Shown here: one piece after another, positions 26,935 through 38,335 of the stretch
How the letters are laid out: each line of letters opens with the position of its first letter
Position numbering within the stretch: position 1 is the first letter of the stretch
DNA from: Paramecium tetraurelia
Lineage: Eukaryota; Ciliophora; Oligohymenophorea; Peniculida; Parameciidae
Direction: 5' to 3'
Assembly: GCF_000165425.1 (NCBI RefSeq)
Contig: NW_001799019.1
Location: 127,165-191,164 of the forward strand
Length of the DNA stretch: 64,000 nt
Notes under the pieces: generated by a model
Told to the model about the DNA's origin: nothing
The model's database searches: none
What the model saw: the letters and a program-made list of their open reading frames with translations, nothing else
Program-made: the position numbers and the translations under genes

Positions 26935-28674
26935 TCATCTTTGTCGCTTTTTTTAATTGTTTCTTAGCTTTGAATTGTTCTTTTATTGTAATAAATTATT
27001 CTGTTTGTAATTTAGTACTTAGATTCCCAAGCTTTTATATATTTTTTAAGGGAATTGGGTTGCTTAGATACTATTCCATTAATGTATTGTAGATTCAGTT
27101 TCATTTAATTGATTTGATCGTTATTCAAAATCTTACTTGTGTTACTCCAACTCTTTCAATAAGGCTTGTAATTAATTCTTCAATTAATAGATTTCTTATT
27201 CAATTATTGTGTATTTGTAATAAATTTATTCTAAATTTTAATATTTTTTTTGCCATAACTTAATCAAATTCTCCGCTTCAGCCAAAGGTATAGAAAGATC
27301 AGGTCTTTCCTTCAATTCATCAATAAATTATTATTGCTCATTATCTGGCTTATTTAATTCATTAATTTTAACATCTCTTTATTCAATCTAAAACTTCTTT
27401 CTTTCAATTCTCAGTTGTTTGTAATTCCATTAGCTTACACAAGGTCATGTTCTAATTAATTCTATCACTAAATTATATTGGTTTGCCTCTTTACCGTAGT
27501 GTATCATTTCTCAATTAGCTAGATTTTAATTTTTGGTAACCAAAATTCTTAAATAATTTGATCCATCTTCTGATTTCTAACAAATTATCTACTAATTATT
27601 TAATTTGAAATCTCTTTCTTTGACCGATTCCAATCACAGATATTTAATTGTTCATTTTATCTACAAAACGAACATTTAAAAAATCAACTTAAGATTTTAT
27701 TTATTATTTTCAGACTACTCCAAATATAACAGATTTTAGAACTCTATGCACTCATTGTTTTGGATATTGATTTTATAATAATAGATGGATATTTGAGAAA
27801 TTAAATTATAAAATCACAATTAGATCCCTCTTACTGTAATTGATTATACCTTTCCACTTACAGGTCGATAGCGTTAACTCACTTTTACTTATTTGTTGAC
27901 TGCACTTTAAGGTCTCAATCCTTAAGGTTTCGTCTTGACAATTACAGGACTTTTAGTATAAGTTTGACCATTAATCAATTTCATTATTTCAGCAAGATTG
28001 TCATAGATTTGCAAACTAGAGTGTTTGAATAATCTTTATTAATGTTAAGCCCCTTTAATTATTGTTGTATTTTAATGAAAACCACCTGTTAATTATTGCT
28101 CACTCTGCTTTGGAGAGAATAAACTACTCTTTACAGTTTGTTTTTCTATTATATTTTAATTCTTCGCTTCTTCGTCTTCAATAACATAAATTTCACTTTC
28201 TCCTTCTAAAGAAACCTTTTTTAAAGTTGAGTTATTCCGAATGACTTTTTAATTTGCTATTTAATAACTTATACAAAATAAGTTACTTTTATCTAATGTC
28301 TTTGTATTCCGAAAATGCTTTGCTTCTGAATGGTATGGTACTGATATCATTGCTTCATTCTCATCTATCTTCATCATGTGTTTCACTTACACATTCAATC
28401 CTGGTGCTGTTATTGGCCTCTATCTTGATGAATAGCTATGACTAGGCGATATTAATGCAGTCATCGGTCTTATTGACTTTTAAGGTCCTATCTCTATATC
28501 TTCTTACTCTTATTCCCTTCTCGCTTTAAATGCTTACTTCTATAACCCTTCTTTAGTTTTCCAAATGCCATAATTATGGTAGTCCTCTTAAAGACTTTAT
28601 CTCAAGTACTCATGCTGCTTTTTACGATACATTACAGGATAGAAATACTCCTCTACTTGCTTTTCTTTCTACAT
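26935..28674 (-). CDS. coiled-coil protein, about 550 aa
   Basis: Starts MQKEKQVEEYFYPVMYRKKQ. The N-terminal half is low-complexity with motifs such as NYGIWKTKEGLQKQAFKARR, RPITAPGLN and SLQIYDNLAEIMKLINGQTY; the second half is heptad coil (LIERKKFQIEQRDVKINELN, LAEAENLIKLWQKKYQNLEQ). Introns of 28 (GTAAGT...CAG near 27860), 28 and 31 nt fit an exact codon count. The last 40 residues are uncertain. Family not recognised; style resembles ciliary coiled-coil proteins. Confidence 0.62.
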
Positions 28675-28741
28675 CTATTCTCGATATATTATTTTGTTAT
28701 ATAATTATTATTAATTGTTAAATAGTTATGCTTATTGATCT

Positions 28742-28948
28742 ATGAATTATTGTGACAATTTGTAATTCAAAGTAAAAACTGGAGATTGCTATGGTAAAGT
28801 GAAGATTCTCTTCTAAACAAAGAGTTTAATTGGATAGAAATAGACTATAAAAATTTATTGAAATAGTAATAACCTAAATAGTGATCATATTTTTATTTGT
28901 ATAGTTAATGTAAGTCTAAATGATAAAGAAGATGAAACCAAACCTTGA
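28742..28948 (+). pseudogene. possible gene remnant with an internal TGA
   Basis: A single frame reads MNYCDNLQFKVKTGDCYGKV ... QTIKIY, hits TGA at 28859-28861, then continues in the same frame with good composition (NSNNLNSDHIFICIVNV, NDKEDETKP) to a second TGA at 28946. No GT...AG intron spans the first TGA. It could be a short 39-residue gene, a decayed copy or chance; no family recognised. Confidence 0.3.
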
Positions 28949-29258
28949 ATATTTAGTTAAAGAAAATAAAATACTATTAATTTGTATATTTATTCTTATG
29001 GTTTAAAAAATATTGAAAATACATTTCCAATTTAATGATGAAATCATGTTTTCTATTATGAAGTATTTAAGTCATAATTTTTGATCTGATATTTATTGTG
29101 TTTTATTACAATTATTATGGAATTTTGGTTAAAATTATGATTTGATGTTTTTTGAAATTATTTTATTTTTATATTGTCATTTTATTCTTAGATAAGTGTG
29201 AGTAGAAATTACTGATTACTTAATAAATCAAAAATTCATAAAATACATAAATTTATAT
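28949..29258. other. intergenic, nothing recognised
   Basis: AT-rich, with homopolymer-like runs and no convincing reading frame on either strand. Confidence 0.5.
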
Positions 29259-30901
29259 TCACACTTTGAAATTCTTATTTGTTATCCATTTATCTTTTTA
29301 AATCACTCTAAAATGAGGTTATGAAGCAGTCCTTGGTATCCTGGGAGTAGTAATCTACTTTTGCTCTGTTAAGAAAGGAGTCGATTAACCCTCTTCACTA
29401 ATTGTATTCTGAGTTTATTTCAAATATTTTTTAAGTTATCGACTTTGAGACAAATAACCAGGAACCCAAAGTGGTCTTGCATCAGGAAAAATGTTCTTAT
29501 CAATAGTTGGATGGAGAAATTAAATAATCTCGGCACCTGTTTTATTGAATATTAGAGTTTATTCTTCAAAATTATGTTGTGGTTATGCGCTATATGTGCT
29601 TGGCTATCGATCTTAATCAGCCTGAAATGGTTGATTTGAAAGCGAAGAATTCTAATAAAAATAATTTGCTGATTTACTTAATCTAATAATCTGTCTAAAT
29701 CTTTTGGATTCAATTTCTAAGTTGTTTATTTAAATTTCTTTTTTCCAATCGCATTATTCACTACAACATCTAATTGATTGGATTTCTTAGCAGCAAACCC
29801 TGCATGATGAAATTCTGTAATAACATTAAATTTGATTGTCTTTTAGTTGTTATATTTACTACGGCCTAAATGTTCTAAATAAATATCCATAGCATTGTCA
29901 TTCTATTTAATAGAAGCAATTTCAATTGGAATCGTTTACGCCCTCCCAGAACATAATTTGGCTAGATAAATTATTAATATACTTAGTTAATATCCCATAA
30001 AATTACGGAGAATTTGAACTGTTTCCTTGTATTTAGAGCGTAGAGCGAATTGAGTAGCTATTATATTATCTGAAACTTAGATTATGAGAGGTCCTATTTA
30101 TAATTAAAGAAGATGAACCTTTTTCACAATCAGCCAAAGTTTGGAATGTCTTCTTCGGATTCACAAAATTAAACGGATGAACATCCCATGAATTCTTAAA
30201 TGGAACCACAAATTCAAAAGGCAAACTATTAAATAGATAATTATGCATGGAATTCTTTCTCAAAGAGCAAACGATCTCATTTTCTTTGGAAACATAAAGT
30301 TAATCGATTTCTTTCATTCTCGATACCTTGTATTGTGGAGCCTTAACAATATACTTGCCAATGGTTTTAAATTCTTCAGCAGCCCTTCTACTGTGTACAC
30401 CAGCATTTCCCTTGCTGACCCATTCTTCAGTATCATAATTAAAACTGTATAAATCACCAGTTACATTATCAAGAAAGAAATCACTCATTCTGATTTCATT
30501 AAGAGGTTTCTTGATTTTAGAGAGGTCTCCCAATTATCCACCATTAAGTCCATTAATCACTGAGAATTACTAAAGTAAGTGTAAGTTTGTACACATTCAA
30601 CATTAGATGCAATCAAAAAGACTAAGCCTTACATGGCAAATGATGAGGCAAATAGAATCTTATTGCTTCGCATGCACATCCTTAATAAAATCAAGAACTT
30701 GTAAGCATTAGGAGACCAAGGTCTAAGATTTGCGTCTCCTTCAAAAAAGATTAAATCGATAGAATCGAACATCTTTCCACATTCAACTCTCACAAAAGAA
30801 CTGTCTATTTCATAAAGAAAGTCATCTATTGAATCTCGATCAGCAAAGAAGAATTCTAATTCTGTATCTATCATCTCTTTCTTACCTGTTAACACCTACA
30901 T
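29259..30901 (-). CDS. conserved-looking protein of unknown function, 522 aa
   Basis: Starts MQVLTGKKEMIDTELEFFFA (an upstream ATG at 30983 is possible but needs an extra intron). Three introns of 23, 25 and 26 nt give an exact codon count. The N-terminal third (FVRVECGKMFDSIDLIFFEG, ANLRPWSPNAYKFLILLRMC) looks like a compact alpha/beta domain. The middle has DNVTGDLYSFNYDTEEWVSK and LPFEFVVPFKNSWDVHPFNF; the C-terminal part FNKTGAEIIQFLHPTIDKNI precedes a basic tail. High information content suggests a conserved protein; I cannot name it. Confidence 0.72.
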
Positions 30902-31051
30902 ATAATTTTGATGAATACTTCTTTAATAATTTGTTTGTAATGTTCTTAACTCCTAAATCCTTTGATACATTTTCCATACCCATTAACTATTAAAATTTTC
31001 ATTAATAATATATTAGTTATTTTATAACAATTTTAATTTATGCTTTCAATA

Positions 31052-32208
31052 TCAATGCTTTTATAGAAATTCTCCCTCTCCATCCATTTTATCATTTTTC
31101 CACTGTCCAATAAGTTTGTCTCCATTTTTCCAATAATACACTCCTTTTCCTTATCTCTTTCCATCCTAAAACACACCTTCAAAATAATCACCATTCGCAT
31201 ATTCATATCTTCCTTTTCCATAACTTTTTCCATTTACCCATTCTCCAAAATAAACATCATTATTGACCATTTGCAATCTTCCTATTCCATTTCGTGTATC
31301 ATTCTGATAATCTCCTTCAAACCTATCTCCATTAGAATAAGTATAAATTCCTTTGCCAGAACGTATTCCGTCCACAAAAGATCCTTCATATCTATCCCCA
31401 TCAACATAATATAAAATTCCATGTCCAAATTAAGTATCATTCCTCCATTCTCCTTGATATTTAGCTCCATCTGAATATTAGTATAATCCTTATCCTTCTT
31501 TTAAACCTCCTTGCCATTCTCCTTCATATTTATCTCCATTTTAATACTCCATCACTCCCAATCCATTTGCTTTATCATCCAAGAATTCTCCCTCAAATCT
31601 TGTCCCATTTAAATACTCAAATACACCCTTCCCTGATTTAGCACCATCTCTCCAATCTCCAAAATATTTATCACCAGTTGTGTAGATGTACATACCCTTC
31701 CCATGTTTTTCTCCGTCAACCCATTATCCTTCAAATTTTTCGCTATTTACAAAGTATGTATATGTTCCCTAACCATTTTTTTTATCATTAGCCCATTCTC
31801 CCTCATATACGTTACCATTTTCATATAAATATATACCACGGCCATGTTTGATGCTTTCTCTCAAATCTCCATCATATCTCTCTCCATTTGCGAATAAATA
31901 AACTCCTTTTCCATGAAACCTACATTGTGCTTTCTGTTTTACCTATCGTCCTTCCATTCTCCCACATAAGTGTCACCATTACTATAATAATATATGCCTT
32001 TGCCACATCTTTTATCATTGTTTAATTCTCCCTCATACTTGCCCATGTCAATGTAATTTTTAATTTTAATTCCTTTCTTATATCTTGGAGGTTCTTCAGA
32101 TTCCTTTATCCATTATTGCTAAAATCGCTAAATTATTTCCTTCTTCTCCTTTATCAATTTGGACTTATCAAATTCCTATGAATGAATTTTCAATTTTATA
32201 TCTGCCAT
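31052..32208 (-). CDS. MORN-repeat protein, 377 aa
   Basis: Starts [20 protein letters not shown] with a short helical lead, then about a dozen MORN repeats of the form Y-x-G-x-W/F-x-D/N-G-x-x-x-G-x-G (for example [35 protein letters not shown]) to the C-terminus. A 23-nt intron near 31925 restores frame; codon count is exact. MORN repeats bind membranes or act as scaffolds at basal bodies, cell cortex and radial spokes. No kinase or other catalytic domain. Confidence 0.9.
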
Positions 32209-32241
32209 AATCAAAATTAAAATTATTAAATATAAACTAGT

Positions 32242-32802
32242 TCATTGTTTAAGTTAACTTGATTTCATCAACAATAACATTATTTCTTCCTCAGTATAAA
32301 TGCATTCCTACTAACAATACCATTCTCCATACGAATTGATTGCATCATATTTGGTTTTCACTTTTCCACATCTCTTACAATTTACCTTAATTTAATTAAG
32401 ACTTCATTACCTATATATCCTTCAAATACAATTATTTGCATTTTTCAGAGCATACCTTTCTCCCATAGCAATCTATGCTTTCAAAGATCAATTAAAAGCA
32501 AATCCAACAACATTCTTTTTAATCATTTTGCAAGTTCTATTCTATTTTTGGTGTTTTATTTGTTGGTTCTTTAGCCATCTTCTCAATCGCTTTCTCAATT
32601 TTAATCAAGTCTTTATACCTATAATTTAATCTGATATCCAAATGGTAAATCCTTTATATCTTTAAATGATCTGATCAATAAAATCATTAATTTACTTCAT
32701 CTCAATAAGTTACTATAAATTATCATCGCAATGCTACGCTATCTTTCCATAAAATTACTGCAAATTTATTTATGTTAAAAAATCAAATAGTTCTTTATTC
32801 AT
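32242..32802 (-). CDS. SAM-like plus MYM-type zinc-finger protein, 161 aa
   Basis: Starts MNKELFDFLTQINLQQFYGK, a SAM-domain-like opening completed by FKDIKDLPFGYQIKL after a 25-nt intron. A second region holds two zinc-knuckle units: CCWICFQL...DCYGRKVCSEKCKQLYL and CKRCGKVKTKY...YGEWYCQQEC, matching the MYM/TRASH pattern C-x2-C...C-x3-C. Three 25-nt introns give an exact codon count. MYM fingers mediate protein or DNA contacts in nuclear proteins and some domesticated transposases. Tail-to-head with the MORN gene (33 bp). Confidence 0.72.
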
Positions 32803-33950
32803 CTTTTATTCTGACCATCTATGTTATCTCTATTATTATAATTAAGTCTTCAAATTGTTGATTGATTAAGTCTAAAATTTTACAACTATTTACAATGTTC
32901 TATTACATTTTCTGTTAACTATTCGCTCTTCTTTGTTAAGACATCTAATCAAATTTATTTAATAATAATATTGAATTCAAATAATTTATAATTAATTTAT
33001 AATTTACTTCCCTCCAAACAATAGGCCAATCTTATTGTTACCCTTATACTCATGAAAGGATATTCTTAATCAACAATAATTTTTTTTAAAGTATGAGTTT
33101 TAGATACTATTTGATATCCTCATCCTTATTTGAATGTAAATTTATTAGTTTGAAATTATTGTAAAATTTAATATTTCTCTGAGATTAATATGTCAGAGTG
33201 AATTATTATTAGACTAAAACGAAGGGAGATTCTTCGTTTCTATGTCTTTATTATCTGATTTCCATATTTCAACTAATCTATAATAGAGTTTAAATACTTG
33301 GAGAAATATCATTTCTTCTCTAAACTACATTCTTTTAATTATCTTTTTGAATATGGTAACATCTGATGTGATCCATAGACTTTATTTTAGAAATATATTT
33401 TATTGGTTTCTTATTAAAAAATAGATTGGTTAATTTCTAATTTTGATAATCACATATATTATACATTTTATTTGAATAATGATAAGACTTGTTTGCAATT
33501 AATAAATTTAAGCAACTTAATCTATTGTAATTGTACTATTTGTTTTTTATAATTGGATTAAGAATTTGATATTCTAAAATAATTTATAGAAAATACGAAA
33601 ATAAAGGAATTCTGATTTAACAATTCTTATATAAGAATAAAAATAGTAATATCAATTTAATCTAATAGTGGAAAATTTTAATTAAAAATTACAATAAAAT
33701 TGAATATTGATTAATTGTAAATACTATAAGTTTAGGATAAGGAATAAGTTAAAATCTACTGCTACATATTTATATTATAGTAATTACTCGAATAGTTAAT
33801 AATATTAGTTAATATTCTATGTTTCGAGAGTAGACATACTTTTTTAACGCTTCTAATATTTTTTACTATTTTTTATATATTTAGTTGGCATATTTTAGAT
33901 TAGAAGGATCGATAATTATCGAAATATAGGGATCTGACAGGTTTAAGTAT
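32803..33950. other. AT-rich stretch, possible relic of a membrane protein
   Basis: About 1.1 kb with no gene I can assemble. On the plus strand, short hydrophobic segments appear in changing frames (LCLYYLISIFQLIYNRV near 33260, FYWFLIKKQIGQFLILIITY near 33430), each ended by TGA and not joined by plausible introns. It could be a decayed multi-pass membrane gene or chance reading of AT-rich spacer. Confidence 0.3.
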
Positions 33951-34175
33951 ATGAATGCATTTTTGATTAGTATTTTAAGTTTTTAAGCAGGAGGTATAGT
34001 CAATGCCCATCAATCCTAAACAATAAAATTGTTGAATGAATAAGAAGATCGTGAACTTTAAAAATCATTTGTGTAATATTGGTTATTTATCATTAATAGA
34101 GATTGTAACATAGTGTAATATCAAAATAATTAACAACTTTAGGACTGGCAACAGCCCACTTTTTCTTTATCTTGA
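33951..34175 (+). CDS. possible small secreted-type ORF, 74 aa
   Basis: Frame starting MNAFLISILSFQAGGIVNAH, signal-peptide-like, followed by hydrophilic IKLLNEQEDRELQKSFVQYW. Its last 55 bp overlap the minus-strand gene 34121-34462, so either the end is wrong or the frame is fortuitous. No family recognised. Confidence 0.28.
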
Positions 34176-34462
34176 TCTATGATATTAAAATTTTTCCAAT
34201 TGTCCACTAATATAATGTCATACAATTTAGCTTTGGCTGTTACTTCATCTCTAAATGTTATTTAATATTATGTTTTTTTGTTTTTGAGTATCAAATTTCC
34301 CAGTTTGTCAAATCGTTATGCTCTTGGTGAAGTAATATAAGTATTTTTCTAGCACTCAAAACTTTGAATATCAGGATCAGTTATCTTGCTTATAGATTTG
34401 TGTAGTGGGGCCAAGTTTTATAATTCAAGGGAAGGACCATGCCTTATACTATCTTAAAGCAT
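34121..34462 (-). CDS. hypothetical protein, 113 aa
   Basis: Intronless frame starting MLQDSIRHGPSLELQNLAPL, then FECQKNTYITSPRAQRFDKL, GNLILKNKKTQYQITFRDEV and DQDKEKVGCC near the end. The composition and Ser/Pro/Arg turns are those of a short disordered adaptor; the terminal Cys pair could be lipidated, which is inference. No family recognised. Confidence 0.6.
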
Positions 34463-34661
34463 TTTTATATTATTTGATTATAATTTTAGATAAAACAAAT
34501 CATAAATATGTATATTTGCATAAATATTGTGTTTAATGCACATGAAAAATATTATTTTATGTTAAAGTTAACTGATTGAAATTTGAGTTTAAGAGATTCC
34601 TTCTATTAAAGAAACTCAAAATAACTTAAAATATTATTAAAGGTTATTTTTGATTGTATCA

Positions 34662-35271
34662 TCATGTTTATACTGATTTTTAAATCAGGATTTAAATGAA
34701 CTTTGCCCTTAAATTTTCTATCATTCTTACATCTTTTACTTTGATAATATAATCTAGAGAATACTGATGTTTTAATAAGAATAATGAAACACCTAAATTT
34801 ATTAATGAAATTAGTTCATTCTTACTTTCTAATGAATCTCCTTGTTAATTTATATCATTATAGTCCAATTTATGAGTTAGATCTAAATCAGTAGGCATTT
34901 TCAAAATCTCTTTGTTAAATTTATCTTGACAATTACTCTTTATTGAATTAATTTGCTAGGGTACGATAGTCTCATCAAGACTTTTTGAAAATGGCTATCT
35001 AGCTTAGTTCTTAGTATTAAATCATCTAAACCATTTTGTTTTATTTTAGAAGAGGATGATTAGTATTGATAATTATTTGACTGTTTTTATTGATATCTTT
35101 AACTGTAATCCCTACATTGTGAAGTTAGATAATTAAAGCAAATTTATACTTTTTATAATCTGATGCTACTATGAAAGGATCGTCAATACATTGTCTTTTA
35201 ATCTAAACTTATAATGCGTGAGTATAAATTTGAATTTTTTGGATATTCCAATTAAGATCTGTAATCTTCAT
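34662..35271 (-). CDS. hypothetical protein, about 190 aa
   Basis: Starts MKITDLNWNIQKIQIYTHAL; beta-rich first half (FIVASDYKKYKFALIIQLHN, VGITVKDINKNSQIIINTNH). An approximately 37-nt intron leads to SKSLDETIVPQQINSIKSNC and a helical end (ELISLINLGVSLFLLKHQYS). Spliced length is a codon multiple. The start may be further upstream through another intron. No family recognised. Confidence 0.5.
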
Positions 35272-35519
35272 AAAAGAATTATTATTTGAAACAAATTCGT
35301 TCACTTATGTCTTTGATTCATTTCATTCATATATAATAATAATAAATATTCATGCGAATTTAGCTTTTATTAATCAAATATCAAACTTATTTTGATTTTA
35401 ATAATTTTCAATTTTAAAATTTTTAATACAATTCAAATTGATTAGCGAATGGATAAAAAATCATTCTTTTTCTTTTACCTTATTAAACATTTAATCAATG
35501 AGACTTGATATTATTTTAA

Positions 35520-38087
35520 ATGAGATCCAACATCAAGTAAACACACTATGTGCTCGACTTTTCTGATATTGAAGATATTTCAGATAATGAATCCGAATCT
35601 TCTTCACCTCAACACAATCAACCTCATGATTCACCTCCTAGGACTGACATTAAATCATTACAATAAGGTTCACTGCTTCAAGCTGTCAAAAAAGAAGCTG
35701 TAGAAATACCTTCTCTTATAATTTAACAAGAAGAAGACTAAATTCAAAGACGAAAGCCAGAAAATCTTATCTAAAGATGGGAAGTGAACTTTGATGAACT
35801 GTCAGAATATGAGGAGGCAGATGATACTCCAGTATCTATTCAATTAGAGAAAGAACCCAGTCCACAACCTCAACTTGAAGAACCTCAATACATAGAGTAA
35901 TTTTTTGAAGACTAACATATCATGGAGGAGGTTGAAATAGATTAAGAATAATTGATATTGGAGAGAGTCAAGAATGTCTAGAAGCCAGCTCTAGTAACGA
36001 AATAAGAATGTAAATTAAAATCTTAAAAAAACCATTTAGAGAAAGTAAGCATTCGCATTGTGACCAACCCAATCAATAAATTACAAAAGGAATACGTAAA
36101 TGATAGTACTACCACTCAAAAAAGGGATATCAATTAACATATTTAATAGTCCAAACCTAAATAAATTGTAAAGTAGAAATTTTACAATCCAAAGAACTCT
36201 CTTATATATTTAAGGTTGAGGGGTCGAGAAGACTTATATAAGAGAAATGATATTGTAGTAGATGAACCGCCGAAGCCATAGGAAGTTGATTAATTGCTTG
36301 AAGGCTTAGATTGCATAAATAATTTACTTATAGACTTATCAAATCTTAAAGAAAAAAAACAGAATACTGTTGAAAAAAAACAAATTACAATTAAAATACA
36401 AAAACGTAGGGTAGATGAAAATAATGTAAATTAGATAGAAAAACAAACTAACAAAATAGAGAAGAGTAATGAACAAATATAGGAAAAAGAAAAATAGTTA
36501 GAATAATAGTTAGAAATATAGTCATAAAAATAGTAAGAAAAATAGTTAGAAATATAAAAATTATAAGTTTAGAAATAGAGAGAATCTGCTTAGAAATAAT
36601 AACTTTAATAAGAAGCAGCATTGGCTAGATAAATTAGACAAGAAAAACTGTAATAAGAGAAGGAAATGAAAAAATAACAAGAATAAAAGTTGGTTTACAA
36701 GATTCTAACCAAAAAATTGATTAATCAAGGAATGCCTTTGTATAGATGTTTATTAAGATAAAAACAGAGGGAATTTATTAAATGGTTGAGATTTTCAGAA
36801 ATTGCATTAATAAATGAAGGGGAAAAAGAGATCTATAGATTTGAAAAAAGAATGTCAGATCAAATGTTTTTATAGATCCATAAATAGAATATGACATCAG
36901 TTACAATCACCAAATAATGTATGTTTAATCCCATAATTTTACATTATGTGTAAGCATAGGAGATTCCCTTAGAGAATCCATAAGAGAATAAATCTTTAGA
37001 AATAGAAAAATAAATTAAGCAAGAAGAATTTGATAAAAGTGTTAACAATAACAAAATTAATAGTGAGTGCAAGAAGCAAAAAGAAAAGAAATAACCAAAG
37101 TAAAAGAAACATAAAAAGAAAAATTCATCGGAATGTATTGAAATATTGTAGGAAGACAAAGAGAAAGATAAAGAAAAAGAGAATGAAAAATCATTGAAAA
37201 TTGAAAAGGATAGGGGAATATAATCTAATAGTGAAGATGAAGATTTTGATTTGTTGAATGCCGATAGAATCTAAATCTTAAAAATAGTTATTGATAAACG
37301 AAAATATAATAATAGATAGCATCAATAATTACAGAATGTTTAATATCCAGATGAATCTAAATAACCTGATGATGGTGTGATGATTATATAAGGAATGGAT
37401 CAATAAAATGAGCAGAAGTTTGAACAGGATTAATTACCTACTTAATTTTACTAGAAATAATACAAATATTTAAATACTCCAGCTAATAAATCAGGATAGG
37501 CGATTGAGAATTAGAATGAAGTTAAGTAGAAAAAAAATAGATCTTATAAATATACAGAATTACCATTGAGCAGATTGGAAACAAATGATGAAATAAAGAA
37601 GAAGGAAAAAATTAATGATAAAAAAAAGGAGAAAAAGAAGTAGGATTTTTTATAGTTGTTGAATGAGATTGAAATTGAATAAAAGTAACAACAGTTAAAG
37701 GAAGAACAATAAAAGAGAAAGTATAAATCCATATAGTAGAATAAGGATAAATAACTGCAAAAGAGTTATGAAAAAATGGTGGGATCAAATAATTTAGAAT
37801 GGTTTTAATCAGCAGATGTAAACTCTAAGATCAAAAAGGAGCAGAAAATGAAAAAGTCGAAAAATGCCAATAGGATGACTAGATCAGAAGTGAAATAAGA
37901 TATTTAAAGTGGAAATTCCTCGGTTGCAAGATCGTCTTCCATTGAGTAAGGAGTCTATTCCCCTAAGAGAGAGGAAGTAGAAAAGAAGCCAAGAAGGCTG
38001 AGGAGGAATGAAACTGATAGGGAGGATTCAGAGGAGATTGCATGTCTTGAAAGGAATAGAGATAATCAAAAAAGATTAAAGAGGTGA
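35520..38087 (+). CDS. charged Gln/Lys-rich protein, 855 aa
   Basis: One uninterrupted frame of 856 codons. It opens MRSNIKQTHYVLDFSDIEDI followed by acidic SDNESESSSPQHN, then Pro/Glu linkers, a long Gln/Glu/Lys coil (about residues 300-390) and a short, more ordered block (GMPLYRCLLRQKQREFIKWL, FSEIALINEGEKEIYRFEKR). A very basic disordered C-terminus ends LERNRDNQKRLKR. Several lysine clusters could be nuclear signals. No named domain. Codon use is AT-rich like its neighbours. Probably a nuclear or cytoskeletal scaffold; unproven. Confidence 0.78.
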
Positions 38088-38335
38088 TATTGATGTTGAA
38101 CTATTATATATGTTATAAATTGAAATAATTGATGTTGTAATTAATCTATGTTTTAACTTTTTTATCAAATAGTTTTTTATGGGGAACTATATATATGATC
38201 TATTTGGCATTTTTCAAATTCTTTTGGAATCAGTCTAGATACTAGTTTGAATGCTTTTGAAAAAGAGTATTAAAGATTACGATTGAATTAGATGTAGTAG
38301 TGCCATATATCCGTTTTTATTATTATTTTTTTAAT

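Noticed and set aside
28254-28445. Plus-strand hydrophobic frame MLFNNLYKISYFYLMSLYSE
   Set aside because: Antisense shadow of the coiled-coil gene 26935-28674, whose minus-strand frame is continuous here.
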